Positions 19,366 to 35,340 of a stretch of 64,000 bases of DNA are shown here, piece by piece. Under the pieces are notes generated by a model. That model did not search any database and was not told the origin of the DNA. It saw nothing but the letters and a program-made list of their open reading frames with translations. The first letter of the stretch is position 1. The number at the start of each line of letters is the position of its first letter. The stretch is from Hippophae tibetana (Eukaryota > Streptophyta > Magnoliopsida > Rosales > Elaeagnaceae), in contig CM072811.1 in the NCBI GenBank assembly GCA_037013495.1, positions 471,264 to 535,263 on the forward strand. Reading direction: 5' to 3'. The position numbers were made by a program, and so were the translations under genes.

Positions 19366-22300
19366 TTCATGCATTCATGACTTCTCCAAAAGAGACATAT
19401 ATGGGGTTACCTAGACCAATTCAAAGAGAAAACACAAATTAACCAATCACCTTATTATTTAATATATGTACAATTTACACATGGGTCTTTTTACCTCAAA
19501 AATATATATCTCCAAAATAAAAAGTAGAGATATATAAAAAAAGAAGGAAAATTAATAGTACAAACTTTATACTATGACCCAATATCCTTATCAGAATTGG
19601 CTAAATATAAATGAAAATTATAGGAAATACTTACCGAAGAAGTCATTCGCATTTTATTAATCGCGAAAAAGTTATTTCAGAATTAATTTGATAAATTTAA
19701 TTGATATATAAAAATAATATTTTATTTCTTTATAAAATCCTTTCATTTGATTCCTCTCGTGAGATTAATATTATGCACTATTTTCATGCTTTTTCGTCAT
19801 TATACATATGTGAAACTATTAATTCATTTATATACAAAAGCTCAATTCTTTAATACCATTGAATTAATATTTCAACCAATAGGACTCTTGTATTCGATTG
19901 TATGCTTTGTGAGATTAGAGTGTAAGCGAATTCAAATTCTTCATACTAAGATTGGATAAATTCAATATTGATACATTTTTTATTATAATAGGAAGGTGAT
20001 TTTCAAATAATTATCATTGTAAATTCTAAATATTTCGACTATGAAAATAACTTATTTTATATATTTTAATTATAATCCTAAATGATATTAAAAAGAAAGA
20101 GAAATTTTAGATTTTTTATATCTAATCTTTTTCATTCATATTTTATATTATTTTAAAATTTTATTTGTTATTTATTTATGTCAACCTTTTTGCATTTTAA
20201 ATCGTTAGATTATCTCTTTAGGCCCCTGCATTGAATTACACCTACTAGAGTGTTAAATGTTTATTTGTATTACTTGACTTAAATAAGTTAAGTAGAAATT
20301 TAAAGGATATGTCTTTCTATTCATGCATTCATGACTTCTCAAAAAGAGATATATATAGGGTTACCTAGACCAATTAAAATAGAAAACACAAATTAACCAA
20401 TCACCTTATTATTTAATATATGTACAATTTATACATGGGTCCTTTTCCTTCAAAAATATTTATCTCCAAAATAAAAAGTAGAGATATATAAAAAAAGAAG
20501 GAAAATTAATAGTACAAACTTTATACTATGACCCAATATCCTTATCAGAATTGGCTAAATATAAATGAAAATTATAGTAAAACACTTTCCGAAGAAGTCA
20601 TTTGCATTTTATTCATCGCGAAAAAGTGATTTCAGAATTAATTTGATAAATTTAATTGATTTATAAAAATAATATTTTTTTTCTTTATAAAATCCTTTTA
20701 TTTGATTCCTCTCGTGAGATTAATATTATGCACTATTTTCATGCTTTTTCGTCATTATATATATGTGAAACTATTAATTCATTTATATACGAAAGATCTA
20801 ATCTTTTATACCTTGGAATTAATATTTCAACCAATAGGACTCTTGTATTGGATTGTGTGCTTTGTGACATTAGAGTGTAAGCGAATTCAAATTCATCATA
20901 CTAAGATTGCATAAATTTAATATTGATACAATTTTTAATTAAAATAGGAAGGTTATTTTCAAATAATTATTCTTGTAAATTCTAATTATTTCGACAATGA
21001 AAATAACTTATTTTATATATTTTAATTATAATCTTAAACGAGATTGAAAAGAATCAGAAATTTTAGATTTTTTATATCTAATCTTTTTCATTCATATTTT
21101 ACATTATTTTAAAATTTTATTTGTTGTTTATTTGTGTCAACCTCTTTCATTTTAAATTGTTAGATTATCTCTCTATGCCCCTGCATTGAATTATACCTAA
21201 TAGAGTGTTAAATGTTTATTTGTATTACTTGACTTGAATAAGTTAAGTAGAAATTTAAAGGATAGGACTTTCTCTTCATGCATTCATGACTTCTCCAAAA
21301 GAGACTTATATGGGGTTACCTAGACCAATTCAAAGAGAAAACACAAATTAACCAATCACCTTATTATTTAATATATGTACAATTTACACATGGGTCCTTT
21401 TCCTTCAAAAATATATATCTCCAAAATAAAAAGTAGAGATATATAAAAAAAGAAGGAAAATTAATAGTAGAAACTTTATACTATGACCCAATATCCGTAT
21501 CAGAATTGGTTAAATAGAAATGAAAATTATAGGAAACACTTACCGAAGAAGTCATTTGCATTTTATTCATCGCGAAAAAGTTATTTCACAATTAATTTGA
21601 TAAATTTAATTGATGTATAAAAATAATATTTTATTTCTTTATAAAATCCTTTCCATTGATTCCTCTCGTGAGATTAATATTATGCACTATTTTCATGCTT
21701 TTTCATCATTATATATATGTGAAACTATTAATTCATTTATATACAAAAGCTCAATTCTTTAATACCATTGAATTAATAAATGAATCAATAGGATTATTGT
21801 ATTCGATTGTATGCTTTGTGAGATTTGAGTGTAAGCGAATTCAAATTCTTCATACTAATATTGGATAAATGCAATATTGATACATTTTTTATTATAATAG
21901 GAAGGTGATTTTCAAATAATTATCATAGTAAATTCTAAATATTTCGACTATGAAAATAACTTATTTTATATATTTTAATTATAATCCTAAACGAGATTAA
22001 AAAGAAAGAGAAATTTTAGATTTTTTATATCTAATCTTTTTCATTCATATTTTATATTATTTTAAAATTTTATTTGTTATTTATTTATGTCAACTTTTTG
22101 CATTTTAAATCGTTAGATTATCTCTTTAGGCCCCTGCATTGAATTACACCTACTAGAGTGTTAAATGTTTATTTGTATTACTTGACTTAAATAAGTTAAG
22201 TAGAAATTTAAAGGATATGTCTTTCTATTCATGCATTCATGACTTCTCAAAAAGAGACATATATGGGGTTACCTAGACCAATTAAAAGAGAAAACACAAA

Positions 22301-25300
22301 TTAACCAATCACCTTATTATTTAATATATGTACAATTTATACATGGGTCCTTTTCCTTGAAAAATATATATCTCCAAAATAAAAAGTAGAGATATATAAA
22401 AAAAGAAGGAAAATTAATAGTACAAACTTTATACGATGACCCCGTATCCTTATCAGAATTGGCTAAATATAAATGAAAATTATAGGAAACACTTACATAA
22501 GAAGTCATTTGCATTTTATTCATCGTTAAAAATTATTTCAAAATTAATTTGATAAATTGAATTGATTTATAAAAATAATATTTTACTTCTTTATAAAATC
22601 CTTTTATTTGATTCCTCTCGTGAGATTAATATTATGCACTATTTTCATGATTTTTCATCATTATATATATGTGAAACTATTAATTCATTTATATACGAAA
22701 GATCTAATCTTTTATACCTTGGAATTAATATTTCAACCAATAGGACTCTTGTATTGGATTGTGTGCTTTGTGAGATTTGAGTGTAAGCGAATTCAAATTC
22801 TTCATACTAAGATTGGATAAATTCAATATTGATACATTTTTTATTATAATCGGAAGGTGAGTTTCAAATAATTATCATAGTAAATTCTAAATATTTCGAC
22901 TATGAAAATAACTTATTTTATATATTTTAATTATAATCCTAAACGAGATAAAAAGAAAGAGAAATTTTAGATTTTTTATATCTAATCTTTTTCATTCATA
23001 TTTTATATTATTTTAAAATTTTATTTGTTATTTATTTATGTCATCTTTTTGCATTTTAAATCGTTAGATTATCTCTTTAGGCCCCTGCATTGAATTACAC
23101 CTACTAGAGTGTTAAATGTTTATTTGTATTACTTGACTTAAATAAGTTAAGTAGAAATTTAAAGGATATGTCTTTCTATTCATGCATTCATGACTTCTCA
23201 AAAAGAGACATATATGGGGTTACCTAGACCAATTAAAAGAGAAAACACAAATTAACCAATCACCTTATTATTTAATATATGTACAATTTTTACATGGGTC
23301 CTTTTCCTTCAAAAATATATATCTCCAAAACAAAAAGTAGAGATATATAAAAAAAGAAGGAAAATTAATAGTACAAACTTTATACTATGACCCAATATCC
23401 TTATCAGAATTGGCTAAATATAAATGAAAATTATAGGAAACACTTACCGAAGAAGTCATTTGCATTTTATTCATCGCGAAAAAGTGATTTCAGAATTAAT
23501 TTGATAAATTTAATTGATTTATAAAAATAATATTTTATTTCTTTATAAAATCATTTTATTTGATTCCTCTCGTGAGATTAATATTATGCACTATTTTCAT
23601 GCTTTTTCGTCATTATATATATGTGAAACTCTTAATTCATTTATATACAAAAGCTTAATTCTTTAATACCAATGAATTAATATATGAATCAATAGGATTA
23701 TTGTATTCGATTGTATGCTTTGTGAGATTAGAGTGTAAGCGAATTCAAATTCTTCATTCTAAGATTGCATAAATTTAATATTGATACATTTTTTTATTAA
23801 AATCGGAAGGTTATTTTCAAATAATGATTCTTGTAAATTCTAAATATTTTGACTATGAAAATAACTTATTTTATATATTTTAATTATAATCTTAAATGAG
23901 ATTAAAAAGAATCGGAAGTTTTAGATTTTTTATATCAAATATTTGTCATTCTTATTTTAGATTATTTTAAAATTTTATTTTGTTGTTTATTTTTGTCAAC
24001 CTCTTTCATTTTAAATTGTAAGATTATCTCTCTATGCCCCTGCATTGACTTAAACCTAATAGAGTGTTAAATGTTTATTTGTATTACTTGACTTAAATAA
24101 GTTCAGTAGAAATTTAAAGGATAGGACTTTCTCTTCATGCATTCATGACTTCTCCAAAAGAGACATATATGGGGTTACCTAGACCAATTCAAAGAGAAAA
24201 CACAAATTAACCAATCACCTTATTATTTAATATATGTACAATTTACACATGGGTCTTTTTACCTCAAAAATATATATCTCCAAAAAAAAAAGTAGAGATA
24301 TATAAAAAAAGAAGGAAAATTAATAGTACAAACTTTATACTATGACCGAATATCCTTATCAGAATTGGCTAAATATAAATGAAAATTATAGGAAATACTT
24401 ACCGAAGAAGTCATTCGCATTTTATTAATCGCGAAAAAGTTATTTCAGAATTAATTTGATAAATTTAATTGATATATAAAAATAATATTTTATTTCTTTA
24501 TAAAATCCTTTCATTTGATTACTCTCATGAGATTAATATTATAAACTATTTTCATGCTTTTTCGTCATTATATATATGTGAAACTATTAATTCATTTATA
24601 TACAAAAGCTCAATTCTTTAATACCATTGAATTAATATTTCAACCAATAGGACTCTTGTATTCGATTGTATGCTTTGTGAGATTAGAGTGTAAGCGAATT
24701 CAAATTCTTCATACTAAGATTGGATAAATTCAATATTGATACATTTTTTATTATAATCGGAAGGTGATTTTCAAATAATTATCATATTAAATTCTAAATA
24801 TTTCGACTATGAAAATAACTTATTTTATATATTTTAATTATAATCCTAAACGAGATTAAAAAGAAAGAGAAATTTTAGATTTTTTATATCTAATCTTTTT
24901 CATTCATATTTTATATTATTTTAAAATTTTATTTGTTATTTATTTATGTCAACTTTTTGCATTTTAAATCGTTAGATTATCTCTTTAGGCCCCTGCATTG
25001 AATTACACCTACTAGAGTGTTCAATGTTCATTTGTATTACTTGACTTAAATAAGTTAAGTAGAAATTTAATGGATATGTCTTTCTATTCATGCATTCATG
25101 ACTTCTCAAAAAGAGACATATATGGGGTTACCTAGACCAATTAAAAGAGAAAACACAAATTAACCAATCACCTTATTATTCAATATATGTACAATTTATA
25201 CATGGGTTCTTTTCCTTGAAAAATATATATCTCCAAAATAAAAAGTAGAGATATATAAAAAAAGAAGGAAAATTAATAGTAGAAACTTTATACTATGACC

Positions 25301-28300
25301 CCGTATCCTTATCAGAATTGGCTAAATATAAATGAAAATTATAGGAAACACTTACATAAGAAGTCATTTGCATTTTATTCATCGCTAAAAATTATTTCAA
25401 AATTAATATGATAAATTGAATTGATTTATAAAAATAATATTTTTTTTCTTTATAAAATCCTTTTATTTGATTCCTCTCGTGAGATTAATATTATGCACTA
25501 TTTTCATGCTTTTTCGTCATTATACATATGTGAAACTATTAATTCATTTATATACGAAAGATCTAATCTTTTATACCTTGGAATTAATATTTCAACCAAT
25601 AGGACTCTTGTATTGGATTGTGTGCTTTGTGACATTAGAGTGTAAGCGAATTCAAATTCTTCATACTAAGATTGCATAAATTTAATATTGATACAATTTT
25701 TAATTAAAATAGGAAGGTTATTTTCAAATAATTATTCTTGTAAATTCTAATTATTTCGACTATGAAAATAACTTATTTTATATATTTTAATTATAATCTT
25801 AAACGAGATTGAAAAGAATCAGAAATTTTAGATTTTTTATATCTAATCTTTTTCATTCATATTTTACATTATTTTAAAATTTTATTTGTTGTTTATTTGT
25901 GTCAACCTCTTTCATTTTAAATTGTTAGATTATCTCTCTATGCCCCTGCATTGAATTATACCTAATAGAGTGTTAAATGTTTATTTGTATTACTTGACTT
26001 GAATAAGTTAAGTAGAAATTTAAAGGATAGGACTTTCTCTTCATGCATTCATGACTTCTCCAAAAGAGACTTATATGGGGTTACCTAGACCAATTCAAAG
26101 AGAAAACACAAATTAACCAATCACCTTATTATTTAATATATGTACAATTTACACATGGGTCCTTTTCCTTCAAAAATATATATCTCCAAAATAAAAAGTA
26201 GATATATATAAAAAAGGAAGGAAAATTAATAGTAGAAACTTTATACTATGACCCAATATCCTTATCAGAATTGGCTAAATATAAATGAAAATTATAGGAA
26301 ATACTTACCGAAGAAGTCATTCGCATTTTATTAATCGCGAAAAAGTTATTTCAGAATTAATTTGATAAATTTAATTGATATATAAAAATAATATTTTATT
26401 TCTTTATAAAATCCTTTCATTTGATTACTCTCGTAAGATTAATATTATAAACTATTTTCATGCTTTTTCGTCATTATATATATGTGAAACTATTAATTCA
26501 TTTATATACAAAAGCTCAATTCTTTAATACCATTGAATTAATATTTCAACCAATAGGACTCTTGTATTCGATTGTATGCTTTGTGAGATTAGAGTGTAAG
26601 CGAATTCAAATTCTTCATACTAAGATTGGATAAATTCAATATTGATACATTTTTTATTATAATCGGAAGGTGATTTTCAAATAATTATCATAGTAAATTC
26701 TAAATATTTCGACTATGAAAATAACTTATTTTATATATTTTAATTATAATCCTAAACGAGATAAAAAGAAAGAGAAATTTTAGATTTTTTATATCTAATC
26801 TTTTTCATTGATATTTTATATTATTTTAAAATTTTATTTGTTATTTATTTATGTCAACCTTTTTGCATTTTAAATCGTTAGATTATCTCTTTAGGCCCCT
26901 GCATTGAATTACACCTACTAGAGTGTTAAATGTTTATTTGTATTACTTGACTTAAATAAGTTAAGTAGAAATTTAAAGGATATGTCTTTCTATTCATGCA
27001 TTCATGACTTCTCCAAAAGAGACATATATGGGGTTACCTAGACCAATTCAAAGAGAAAACACAAATTAACCAATCACCTTATTATTTAATATATGTACAA
27101 TTTACACATGGGTCTTTTTACCTCAAAAATATATATCTCCAAAATAAAAAGTAGAGATATATAAAAAAAGAAGGAAAATTAATAGTACAAACTTTATACT
27201 ATGACCCAATATCCTTATCAGAATTGGCTAAATATAAATGAAAATTATAGGAAATACTTACCGAAGAAGTCATTCGCATTTTATTAATCGCGAAAAAGTT
27301 ATTTCAGAATTAATTTGATAAATTTAATTGATATATAAAAATAATATTTTATTTCTTTATAAAATCCTTTCATTTGATTCCTCTCGTGAGATTAATATTA
27401 TGCACTATTTTCATGCTTTTTCGTCATTATACATATGTGAAACTATTAATTCATTTATATACAAAAGCTCAATTCTTTAATACCATTGAATTAATATTTC
27501 AACCAATAGGACTCTTGTATTCGATTGTATGCTTTGTGAGATTAGAGTGTAAGCGAATTCAAATTCTTCATACTAAGATTGGATAAATTCAATATTGATA
27601 CATTTTTTATTATAATAGGAAGGTGATTTTCAAATAATTATCATTGTAAATTCTAAATATTTCGACTATGAAAATAACTTATTTTATATATTTTAATTAT
27701 AATCCTAAATGATATTAAAAAGAAAGAGAAATTTTAGATTTTTTATATCTAATCTTTTTCATTGATATTTTATATTATTTTAAAATTTTATTTGTTATTT
27801 ATTTATGTCAACCTTTTTGCATTTTAAATCGTTAGATTATCTCTTTAGGCCCCTGCATTGAATTACACCTACTAGAGTGTTAAATGTTTATTTGTATTAC
27901 TTGACTTAAATAAGTTAAGTAGAAATTTAAAGGATATGTCTTTCTATTCATGCATTCATGACTTCTCAAAAAGAGACATATATGGGGTTACCTAGACCAA
28001 TTAAAATAGAAAACAAAAATTAACCAATCACCTTATTATTTAATATATGTACAATTTATACATGGGTCCTTTTCCTTCAAAAATATATATCTCCAAAATA
28101 AAAAGTAGAGATATATAAAAAAAGAAGGAAAATTAATAGTACAAACTTTATACTATGACCCAATATCCTTATCAGAATTGGCTAAATATAAATGAAAATT
28201 ATAGTAAAACACTTTCCGAAGAAGTCATTTGCATTTTATTCATCGCGAAAAAGTGATTTCAGAATTAATTTGATAAATTTAATTGATTTATAAAAATAAT

Positions 28301-31300
28301 ATTTTTTTTCTTTATAAAATCCTTTTATTTGATTCCTCTCGTGAGATTAATATTATGCACTATTTTCATGCTTTTTCGTCATTATACATATGTGAAACTA
28401 TTAATTCATTTATATACGAAAGATCTAATCTTTTATACCTTGGAATTAATATTTCAACCAATAGGACTCTTGTATTGGATTGTGTGCTTTGTGACATTAG
28501 AGTGTAAGCGAATTCAAATTCTTCATACTAAGATTGCATAAATTTAATATTGATACAATTTTTAATTAAAATAGGAAGGTTATTTTCAAATAATTATTCT
28601 TGTAAATTCTAATTATTTCGACTATGAAAATAACTTATTTTATATATTTTAATTATAATCTTAAACGAGATTGAAAAGAATCAGAAATTTTAGATTTTTT
28701 ATATCTAATCTTTTTCATTATTATTTTACATTATTTTAAAATTTTATTTGTTGTTTATTTGTGTCAACCTCTTTCATTTTAAATTGTTAGATTATCTCTC
28801 TATGCCCCTGCATTGAATTATACCTAATAGAGTGTTAAATGTTTATTTGTATTACTTGACTTGAATAAGTTAAGTAGAAATTTAAAGGATAGGACTTTCT
28901 CTTCATGCATTCATGACTTCTCCAAAAGAGACTTATATGGGGTTACCTAGACCAATTCAAAGAGAAAACACAAATTAACCAATCACCTTATTATTTAATA
29001 TATGTACAATTTACACATGGGTCCTTTTCCTTCAAAAATATATATCTCCAAAATAAAAAGTAGAGATATATAAAAAAAGAAGGAAAATTAATAGTAGAAA
29101 CTTTATACTATGACCCAATATCCGTATCAGAATTGGCTAAATAGAAATGAAAATTATAGGAAACACTTACCGAAGAAGTCATTTGCATTTTATTCATCGC
29201 GAAAAAGTTATTTCACAATTAATTTGATAAATTTAATTGATGTATAAAAATAATATTTTATTTCTTTATAAAATCCTTTCCATTGATTCCTCTCGTGAGA
29301 TTAATATTATGCACTATTTTCATGCTTTTTCATCATTATATATATGTGAAACTATTAATTCATTTATATACAAAAGCTCAATTCTTTAATACCATTGAAT
29401 TAATAAATGAATCAATAGGATTATTGTATTCGATTGTATGCTTTGTGAGATTTGAGTGTAAGCGAATTCAAATTCTTCATACTAATATTGGATAAATGCA
29501 ATATTGATACATTTTTTATTATAATAGGAAGGTGATTTTCAAATAATTATCATAGTAAATTCTAAATATTTCGACTATGAAAATAACTTATTTTATATAT
29601 TTTAATTATAATCCTAAACGAGATTAAAAAGAAAGAGAAATTTTAGATTTTTTATATCTAATCTTTTTCATTCATATTTTATATTATTTTAAAATTTTAT
29701 TTGTTATTTATTTATGTCAACTTTTTGCATTTTAAATCGTTAGATTATCTCTTTAGGCCCCTGCATTGAATTACACCTACTAGAGTGTTAAATGTTTATT
29801 TGTATTACTTGACTTAAATAAGTTAAGTAGAAATTTAAACGATATGTCTTTCTATTCATGCATTCATGACTTCTCAAAAAGAGACATATATGGGGTTACC
29901 TAGACCAATTAAAAGAGAAAACACAAATTAACCAATCACCTTATTATTTAATATATGTACAATTTATACATGGGTCCTTTTCCTTGAAAAATATATATCT
30001 CCAAAATAAAAAGTAGAGATATATAAAAAAAGAAGGAAAATTAATAGTACAAACTTTATACGATGACCCCGTATCCTTATCAGAATTGGCTAAATATAAA
30101 TGAAAATTATAGGAAACACTTACATAAGAAGTCATTTGCATTTTATTCATCGTTAAAAATTATTTCAAAATTAATTTGATAAATTGAATTGATTTATAAA
30201 AATAATATTTTACTTCTTTATAAAATCCTTTTATTTGATTCCTCTCGTGAGATTAATATTATGCACTATTTTCATGATTTTTCATCATTATATATATGTG
30301 AAACTATTAATTCATTTATATACGAAAGATCTAATCTTTTATACCTTGGAATTAATATTTCAACCAATAGGACTCTTGTATTGGATTGTGTGCTTTGTGA
30401 GATTTGAGTGTAAGCGAATTCAAATTCTTCATACTAAGATTGGATAAATTCAATATTGATACATTTTTTATTATAATCGGAAGGTGAGTTTCAAATAATT
30501 ATCATAGTAAATTCTAAATATTTCGACTATGAAAATAACTTATTTTATATATTTTAATTATAATCCTAAACGAGATAAAAAGAAAGAGAAATTTTAGATT
30601 TTTTATATCTAATCTTTTTCATTCATATTTTATATTATTTTAAAATTTTATTTGTTATTTATTTATGTCATCTTTTTGCATTTTAAATCGTTAGATTATC
30701 TCTTTAGGCCCCTGCATTGAATTACACCTACTAGAGTGTTAAATGTTTATTTGTATTACTTGACTTAAATAAGTTAAGTAGAAATTTAAAGGATATGTCT
30801 TTCTATTCATGCATTCATGACTTCTCAAAAAGAGACATATATGGGGTTACCTAGACCAATTAAAAGAGAAAACACAAATTAACCAATCACCTTATTATTT
30901 AATATATGTACAATTTTTACATGGGTCCTTTTCCTTCAAAAATATATATCTCCAAAACAAAAAGTAGAGATATATAAAAAAAGAAGGAAAATTAATAGTA
31001 CAAACTTTATACTATGACCCAATATCCTTATCAGAATTGGCTAAATATAAATGAAAATTATAGGAAACACTTACCGAAGAAGTCATTTGCATTTTATTCA
31101 TCGCGAAAAAGTGATTTCAGAATTAATTTGATAAATTTAATTGATTTATAAAAATAATATTTTATTTCTTTATAAAATCATTTTATTTGATTCCTCTCGT
31201 GAGATTAATATTATGCACTATTTTCATGCTTTTTCGTCATTATATATATGTGAAACTCTTAATTCATTTATATACAAAAGCTTAATTCTTTAATACCAAT

Positions 31301-33888
31301 GAATTAATATATGAATCAATAGGATTATTGTATTCGATTGTATGCTTTGTGAGATTAGAGTGTAAGCGAATTCAAATTCTTCATTCTAAGATTGCATAAA
31401 TTTAATATTGATACATTTTTTTATTAAAATCGGAAGGTTATTTTCAAATAATGATTCTTGTAAATTCTAAATATTTTGACTATGAAAATAACTTATTTTA
31501 TATATTTTAATTATAATCTTAAATGAGATTAAAAAGAATCGGAAGTTTTAGATTTTTTATATCAAATATTTGTCATTCTTATTTTAGATTATTTTAAAAT
31601 TTTATTTTGTTGTTTATTTTTGTCAACCTCTTTCATTTTAAATTGTAAGATTATCTCTCTATGCCCCTGCATTGACTTAAACCTAATAGAGTGTTAAATG
31701 TTTATTTGTATTACTTGACTTAAATAAGTTCAGTAGAAATTTAAAGGATAGGACTTTCTCTTCATGCATTCATGACTTCTCCAAAAGAGACATATATGGG
31801 GTTACCTAGACCCATTCAAAGAGAAAACACAAATTAACCAATCACCTTATTATTTAATATATGTACAATTTACACATGGGTCTCTTTACCTCAAAAATAT
31901 ATATCTCCAAAATAAAAAGTAGAGATATATAAAAAAAGAAGGAAAATTAATAGTACAAACTTTATACTATGACCGAATATCCTTATCAGAATTGGCTAAA
32001 TATAAATGAAAATTATAGGAAATACTTACCGAAGAAGTCATTCGCATTTTATTAATCGCGAAAAAGTTATTTCAGAATTAATTTGATAAATTTAATTGAT
32101 ATATAAAAATAATATTTTATTTCTTTATAAAATCCTTTCATTTGATTACTCTCATGAGATTAATATTATAAACTATTTTCATGCTTTTTCGTCATTATAT
32201 ATATGTGAAACTATTAATTCATTTATATACAAAAGCTCAATTCTTTAATACCATTGAATTAATATTTCAACCAATAGGACTCTTGTATTCGATTGTATGC
32301 TTTGTGAGATTAGAGTGTAAGCGAATTCAAATTCTTCATACTAAGATTGGATAAATTCAATATTGATACATTTTTTATTATAATCGGAAGGTGATTTTCA
32401 AATAATTATCATATTAAATTCTAAATATTTCGACTATGAAAATAACTTATTTTATATATTTTAATTATAATCCTAAACGAGATTAAAAAGAAAGAGAAAT
32501 TTTAGATTTTTTATATCTAATCTTTTTCATTCATATTTTATATTATTTTAAAATTTTATTTGTTATTTATTTATGTCAACTTTTTGCATTTTAAATCGTT
32601 AGATTATCTCTTTAGGCCCCTGCATTGAATTACACCTACTAGAGTGTTAAATGTTCATTTGTATTACTTGACTTAAATAAGTTAAGTAGAAATTTAATGG
32701 ATATGTCTTTCTATTCATGCATTCATGACTTCTCAAAAAGAGACATATATGGGGTTACCTAGACCAATTTAAAGAGAAAACACAAATTAACCAATCACCT
32801 TATTATTTAATATATGTACAATTTATACATGGGTTCTTTTCCTTGAAAAATATATATCTCCAAAATAAAAAGTAGAGATATATAAAAAAAGAAGGAAAAT
32901 TAATAGTAGAAACTTTATACTATGACCCCGTATCCTTATCAGAATTGGCTAAATTTAAATGAAAATTATAGGAAACACTTACATAAGAAGTCATTTGCAT
33001 TTTATTCATCGCTAAAAATTATTTCAAAATTAATATGATAAATTGAATTGATTTATAAAAATAATATTTTTTTTCTTTATAAAATCCTTTTATTTGATTC
33101 CTCTCGTGAGATTAATATTATGCACTATTTTCATGCTTTTTCGTCATTATACATATGTGAAACTATTAATTCATTTATATACGAAAGATCTAATCTTTTA
33201 TACCTTGGAATTAATATTTCAACCAATAGGACTCTTGTATTGGATTGTGTGCTTTGTGACATTAGAGTGTAAGCGAATTCAAATTCTTCATACTAAGATT
33301 GCATAAATTTAATATTGATACAATTTTTAATTAAAATAGGAAGGTTATTTTCAAATAATTATTCTTGTAAATTCTAATTATTTCGACTATGAAAATAACT
33401 TATTTTATATATTTTAATTATAATCTTAAACGAGATTGAAAAGAATCAGAAATTTTAGATTTTTTATATCTAATCTTTTTCATTATTATTTTACATTATT
33501 TTAAAATTTTATTTGTTGTTTATTTGTGTCAACCTCTTTCATTTTAAATTGTTAGATTATCTCTCTATGCCCCTGCATTGAATTATACCTAATAGAGTGT
33601 TAAATGTTTATTTGTATTACTTGACTTGAATAAGTTAAGTAGAAATTTAAAGGATAGGACTTTCTCTTCATGCATTCATGACTTCTCCAAAAGAGACTTA
33701 TATGGGGTTACCTAGACCAATTCAAAGAGAAAACACAAATTAACCAATCACCTTATTATTTAATATATGTACAATTTACACATGGGTCCTTTTCCTTCAA
33801 AAATATATATCTCCAAAATAAAAAGTAGAGATATATAAAAAAGGAAGGAAAATTAATAGTAGAAACTTTATACTATGACCCAATATCC
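19366..33888. repeat. Eight-monomer higher-order repeat, two copies (period 7,627 bp)
   Basis: Positions 19366-26261 and 26993-33888 are nearly identical at a constant offset of 7,627 bp, including odd variants such as AATAATATTTTTTTTC, TTTTACTTC, CTCTTAATTCATTTATAT and the GATTACTCTCATGAG monomer. Visible differences are few single bases. The 731 bp between the copies (26262-26992) instead resembles the monomer around 24350-25090. The duplication is therefore not a simple head-to-tail copy but was reset by exchange one monomer out of register. Confidence 0.9.
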
Positions 33889-35340
33889 GTATCAGAATTG
33901 GCTAAATAGAAATGAAAATTATAGGAAACACTTACCGAAGAAGTCATTTGCATTTTATTCATCGCGAAAAAGTTATTTCACAATTAATTTTATAAATTTA
34001 ATTGATGTATAAAAATAATATTTTATTTCTTTATAAAATCCTTTCCATTGATTCCTCTCGTGAGATTAATATTATGCACTATTTTCATGCTTTTTCATCA
34101 TTATATATATGTGAAACTATTAATTCATTTATATACAAAAGCTCCATTCTTTAATACCATTAAATTAATAAATGAATCAATAGGATTATTGTATTCGATT
34201 GTATGCTTTGTGAGATTTGAGTGTAAGCGAATTCAAAATCTTCATACTAAGATTGGATAAATTCAATATTGATACATTTTTTATTATAATCGGAAGGTGA
34301 TTTTCAAATAATTATCATAGTAAATTCTAAATATTTCGACTATGAAAATAACTTATTTTATATATTTTAATTATAATCCTAAACGAGATTAAAAAGAAAG
34401 AGAAATTTTAGATTTTTTATATCTAATATTTTTCATTCATATTTTATATTATTTTAAAATTTTATTTGTTATTTATTTATGTCAACTTTTTGCATTTTAA
34501 ATCGTTAGATTATCTCTTTAGACCCCTGCATTGAATTACACCTACTAGAGTGTTAAATATTTATTTGTATTACTTGACTTAAATAAGTTAAGTAGAAATT
34601 TAAAGGATATGTCTTTCTATTCATGCATTAATGACTTCTCCAAAAGAGACATATATGGGGTTACCTAGACCAATTAAAAGAGAAAACACAAATTAACCAA
34701 TCACCTTATTATTTAATATATGTACAATTTATACATGGGTCCTTTTCCTTGAAAAATATATATCTCCAAAATAAAAAGTAGAGATATATAAAAAAAGAAG
34801 GAAAATTAATAGTACAAACTTTATACTATGACCCAATATCCGTATCAGAATTGGCTAAATAGAAATGAAAATTATAGGAAACACTTACCGTAGAAGTCAT
34901 TTGCATTTTATTCATCGCTAAAGAGTTATTTCAAAATTAATTTGATAAATTTAATTGATGTATAAAAATAATATTTTATTTCTTTATAAAATCCTTTCAT
35001 TTGATTCCTCTCCTAAGATTAATATTATGCACTATTTTCATGCTTTTTCGTCATTATATATAAGTGAAACTATTAATTCATTTATATACAAAAGCTGAAT
35101 TCTTTAATACCATTGAATTAATAAATGAATCAATAGGATTATTGTATTCGATTGTATGCTTTTTTAGATTAGTGTGTCAGCGAATTCAAATTCTTCATAC
35201 TAAGATTGGAGAAATTTAATATTGATACATTTTTTTATTAAAATCGGAAGGTGATTTTCAAATAATTATTATAGTAAATTCTAAATTTTTCGACAATGAA
35301 AATAACTTATTTTATATATTTTAATTATAATCTTAATCGA

